From assembly GCA_039931635.1 (NCBI GenBank), contig JBDTRO010000282.1, positions 1 to 7,249 of the forward strand: 7,249 bases of DNA. The letters are read 5' to 3'. Under the pieces are notes generated by a model. That model made no database searches. It saw nothing but the letters and a program-made list of their open reading frames with translations, and was not told the origin of the DNA. The DNA is from RBG-16-66-20 sp039931635. GTDB taxonomy: Bacteria > Pseudomonadota > Gammaproteobacteria > Burkholderiales > SG8-39. Positions 6,374 through 7,249 of this stretch are shown here, piece by piece. Position 1 is the stretch's first letter; the number at the start of each line of letters is the position of its first letter. The position numbers were made by a program, and so were the translations under genes.

Positions 6374-6514
6374 GCGGGTGCAGGTTAGCAATACTTGAAT
6401 ATCAACAGGCCCGTGTGGCTGTTGTATTCACGCAACAACCAGAGTAATTTCTGCCGGAAAGCCAAAGTTGCGGTGACGGTCATGCCCCAGTGTCCTAGAA
6501 TTCACTTTATAAAT

Positions 6515-6543
6515 TTGCTATCACTATATGATTTTATTATTCT
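6515..6543 (+). promoter_or_regulatory. Possible sigma70-type promoter in AT-rich island
   Basis: TTGCTA (6515-6520) and TATTCT (6538-6543) are spaced by 17 nt in a stretch (about 6500-6550) far richer in A and T than the rest of the window. Each hexamer matches the consensus at four of six positions, and the AT-rich bases upstream could serve as an UP element. If real, it would drive the lipoprotein gene at 6732 with a leader of about 180 nt. AT-rich DNA gives such matches easily, so this is tentative. Confidence 0.3.
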
Positions 6544-6556
6544 TAATATAAGCAGC

Positions 6557-6700
6557 CCGTTTGCAGCGGCACAGATTTCAGCACGGTACTGTGGATCGGC
6601 GTTGGCCAGTCGAGAGCGAAAATCGGCGAGACGCGGATCACCCGCTTAAACTGCTGCTGATTCACGGGGCAGCGCGCGTCAGTTCAGCGGCAATGGCCAG
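6557..6700 (+). pseudogene. Decayed fragment resembling the C-terminus of an IS110-family transposase
   Basis: Read in three successive frames, this stretch recalls the conserved end of IS110-type transposases (Transposase_20 region). Frame from 6557 gives PFAAAQISA, frame from 6589 gives LWIGVGQSRAKIGE, and frame from 6645 gives LKLLLIHGAARV. Family proteins carry a comparable order of an AAWLGL-like strand, a GGK-like turn and the hallmark LRTLLIHGAR. The last piece is the strongest match; the first two are weaker. Two frameshifts and the absence of the N-terminal catalytic DEDD region mean it is not functional. No terminal repeats are visible, though IS110 elements usually lack them. The match is from memory of the family, not from an alignment. 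Confidence 0.5.
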
Positions 6701-6716
6701 AAACGGCGGAGAACAT

Positions 6717-6726
6717 GAGGAAGGAA
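6717..6726 (+). promoter_or_regulatory. Ribosome binding site of the lipoprotein gene
   Basis: GAGGAAGGAA ends 5 nt before ATG 6732, a strong purine-rich site. It fixes the start, which gives a signal peptide of normal length. Confidence 0.75.
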
Positions 6727-6731
6727 AGCGA

Positions 6732-7249
6732 ATGAACAGATTCAAGAGTTATTCCAAGCGGCCAGTGTGGTTGATGGCCTTCCTGCTGACCGCTTTCGTG
6801 GCCGGATGCGGCGGCGGCGGCGGGCAAGATCCAATTCTGGGCGCAGGCGGTCTCGCAGCCGGCGGAGCCATTCCCGGCGCACCAGCGGGTGCGATCGTCC
6901 CTGGCGCTGCATGTACTGCAGCCGCGGGACCCACCATACCCACGGTTACCGCGTCGGATCCCACTAGTGGCAACCAGAATGTGACGATCAGCAGTGTTGG
7001 TGCTGCTGGCGGCGGCAAACGGATCACCGCCACCTTCAGTCTGGCGATGAACGCCGCAACGATCAACGCAACAAGCTTTACGCTGACGCCGGTGGGTGGC
7101 GCTGTCCTCACGCCAGCGTCGGTGACCTATGACGTCCTCTCACAGGTAGCGACCTTAACTACATCAGCCGCGCTCTTGCCCAATACTTCTTATACGGCGG
7201 TCATCGCGATTACCGTCACGAGCGCCGCGGGCTCTGCCCAGTCGCAACG
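6732..7249 (+). CDS. Ig-like (Big_5) domain lipoprotein, possibly DUF3494 ice-binding-like (partial, C-terminus missing)
   Basis: The open frame runs from ATG 6732 to the right edge, 172 codons visible. The N-terminus is a lipoprotein signal: basic residues (RFKSYSKR), a hydrophobic core (VWLMAFLLTAF) and the lipobox VAGC with the lipidated cysteine at C26. A Gly/Ala/Pro-rich linker (27-66, starting CGGGGGQDPILGAGG) leads to one bacterial Ig-like domain of the Big_5 type (about 69-172). Its pattern is PTVTASDP, then RITATFSLAMNAATINATSFTLT, then VTYDVLSQVATLTTSAALLPNTSYTAVI. The protein is expected to be anchored to the outer or inner membrane and exposed to the periplasm or surface. In betaproteobacteria, lipoproteins starting this way often continue into further Big_5 domains or a DUF3494 ice-binding-like domain, but the part that would show this lies outside the window. 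It is probably transcribed separately from the operon, being downstream of the terminator. Confidence 0.8.
   Translation, partial: MNRFKSYSKRPVWLMAFLLTAFVAGCGGGGGQDPILGAGGLAAGGAIPGAPAGAIVPGAACTAAAGPTIPTVTASDPTSGNQNVTISSVGAAGGGKRITATFSLAMNAATINATSFTLTPVGGAVLTPASVTYDVLSQVATLTTSAALLPNTSYTAVIAITVTSAAGSAQSQ

Larger units (their letters stand above)
6096..6731 (+). other. Intergenic region between operon and lipoprotein gene
   Basis: I see no intact gene on either strand in these 636 bases. The first part (6096-6240) is GC-rich with nothing recognisable. Predicted hairpins and a terminator fill 6241-6373. From 6374 to 6500 I see only a weak inverted repeat (TGTTG at 6420-6424 with CAACA at 6433-6437). 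An AT-rich island follows at about 6500-6550, then a transposase-like remnant up to roughly 6700. Short open frames here (for example plus-strand 6395-6649 and minus-strand 6092-6280) lack a ribosome site and any family likeness. The mixture of base compositions suggests repeated insertion and decay at the operon's edge. Confidence 0.6.

Noticed and set aside
6395..6649. Plus-strand frame of 84 codons in the intergenic region
   Set aside because: It has no ribosome site and crosses the AT-rich island and only one frame of the transposase-like remnant, so it is not a coherent protein.
1..7249. CRISPR arrays, tRNA or rRNA genes, phage or defence genes
   Set aside because: I found no regularly spaced repeats, no cloverleaf-like tRNA sequence, no rRNA segments and no defence or phage domains on either strand.

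Overview
The window is GC-rich (apart from one short AT-rich island), densely packed, and uses GTG and TTG starts with 1-5 base gene spacings or 4-base overlaps. Together with a PA0069-type radical SAM gene and close-packed transport/metabolism genes, this suggests a proteobacterial chromosome, most likely betaproteobacterial (Burkholderiales-like). That assignment is an inference from style and gene families, with no ribosomal or marker gene to confirm it.

Layout. (1) 1-595, minus strand: the N-terminal half of a PA0069-family radical SAM protein, running off the left edge. (2) 634-6095, plus strand: six genes that look like one operon. They are an MFS transporter, a fold-type III PLP enzyme of the DSD1/D-threonine aldolase family, a Rid-family protein, a second (monocarboxylate/OFA-like) MFS transporter, a spermidine-synthase-fold protein and a TauE/SafE-type permease. 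Junctions are GTGA overlap, 16 nt, TTGA overlap, 5 nt and 1 nt, so translational coupling is likely. (3) 6096-6731: a non-coding stretch with a chain of predicted hairpins ending in a strong intrinsic terminator (6348-6373), an AT-rich island with promoter-like hexamers (about 6500-6550), and a frameshifted remnant resembling the C-terminal end of an IS110-family transposase (about 6557-6700). (4) 6732-7249, plus strand: the start of a lipoprotein with a Gly-rich linker and one bacterial Ig-like (Big_5) domain, running off the right edge. It may be the N-terminus of a DUF3494 (ice-binding-like) protein.

How the genes may work together. The PLP enzyme has the Schiff-base lysine and the His-x-Asp metal site of enzymes acting on D-3-hydroxy amino acids. 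A permease lies directly upstream, and a Rid protein and a monocarboxylate-type permease lie downstream. The simplest reading is an uptake and breakdown module for a hydroxy- or D-amino acid with transport of the carboxylate product. The Rid protein lacks the catalytic arginine of RidA deaminases, and the spermidine-synthase-like protein lacks the Asp of the GGGDG motif. Their standard annotations (imine deaminase, aminopropyltransferase) should therefore not be assumed. No wholly new system is evident. The most unusual content is this conserved-looking but functionally unassigned six-gene operon.
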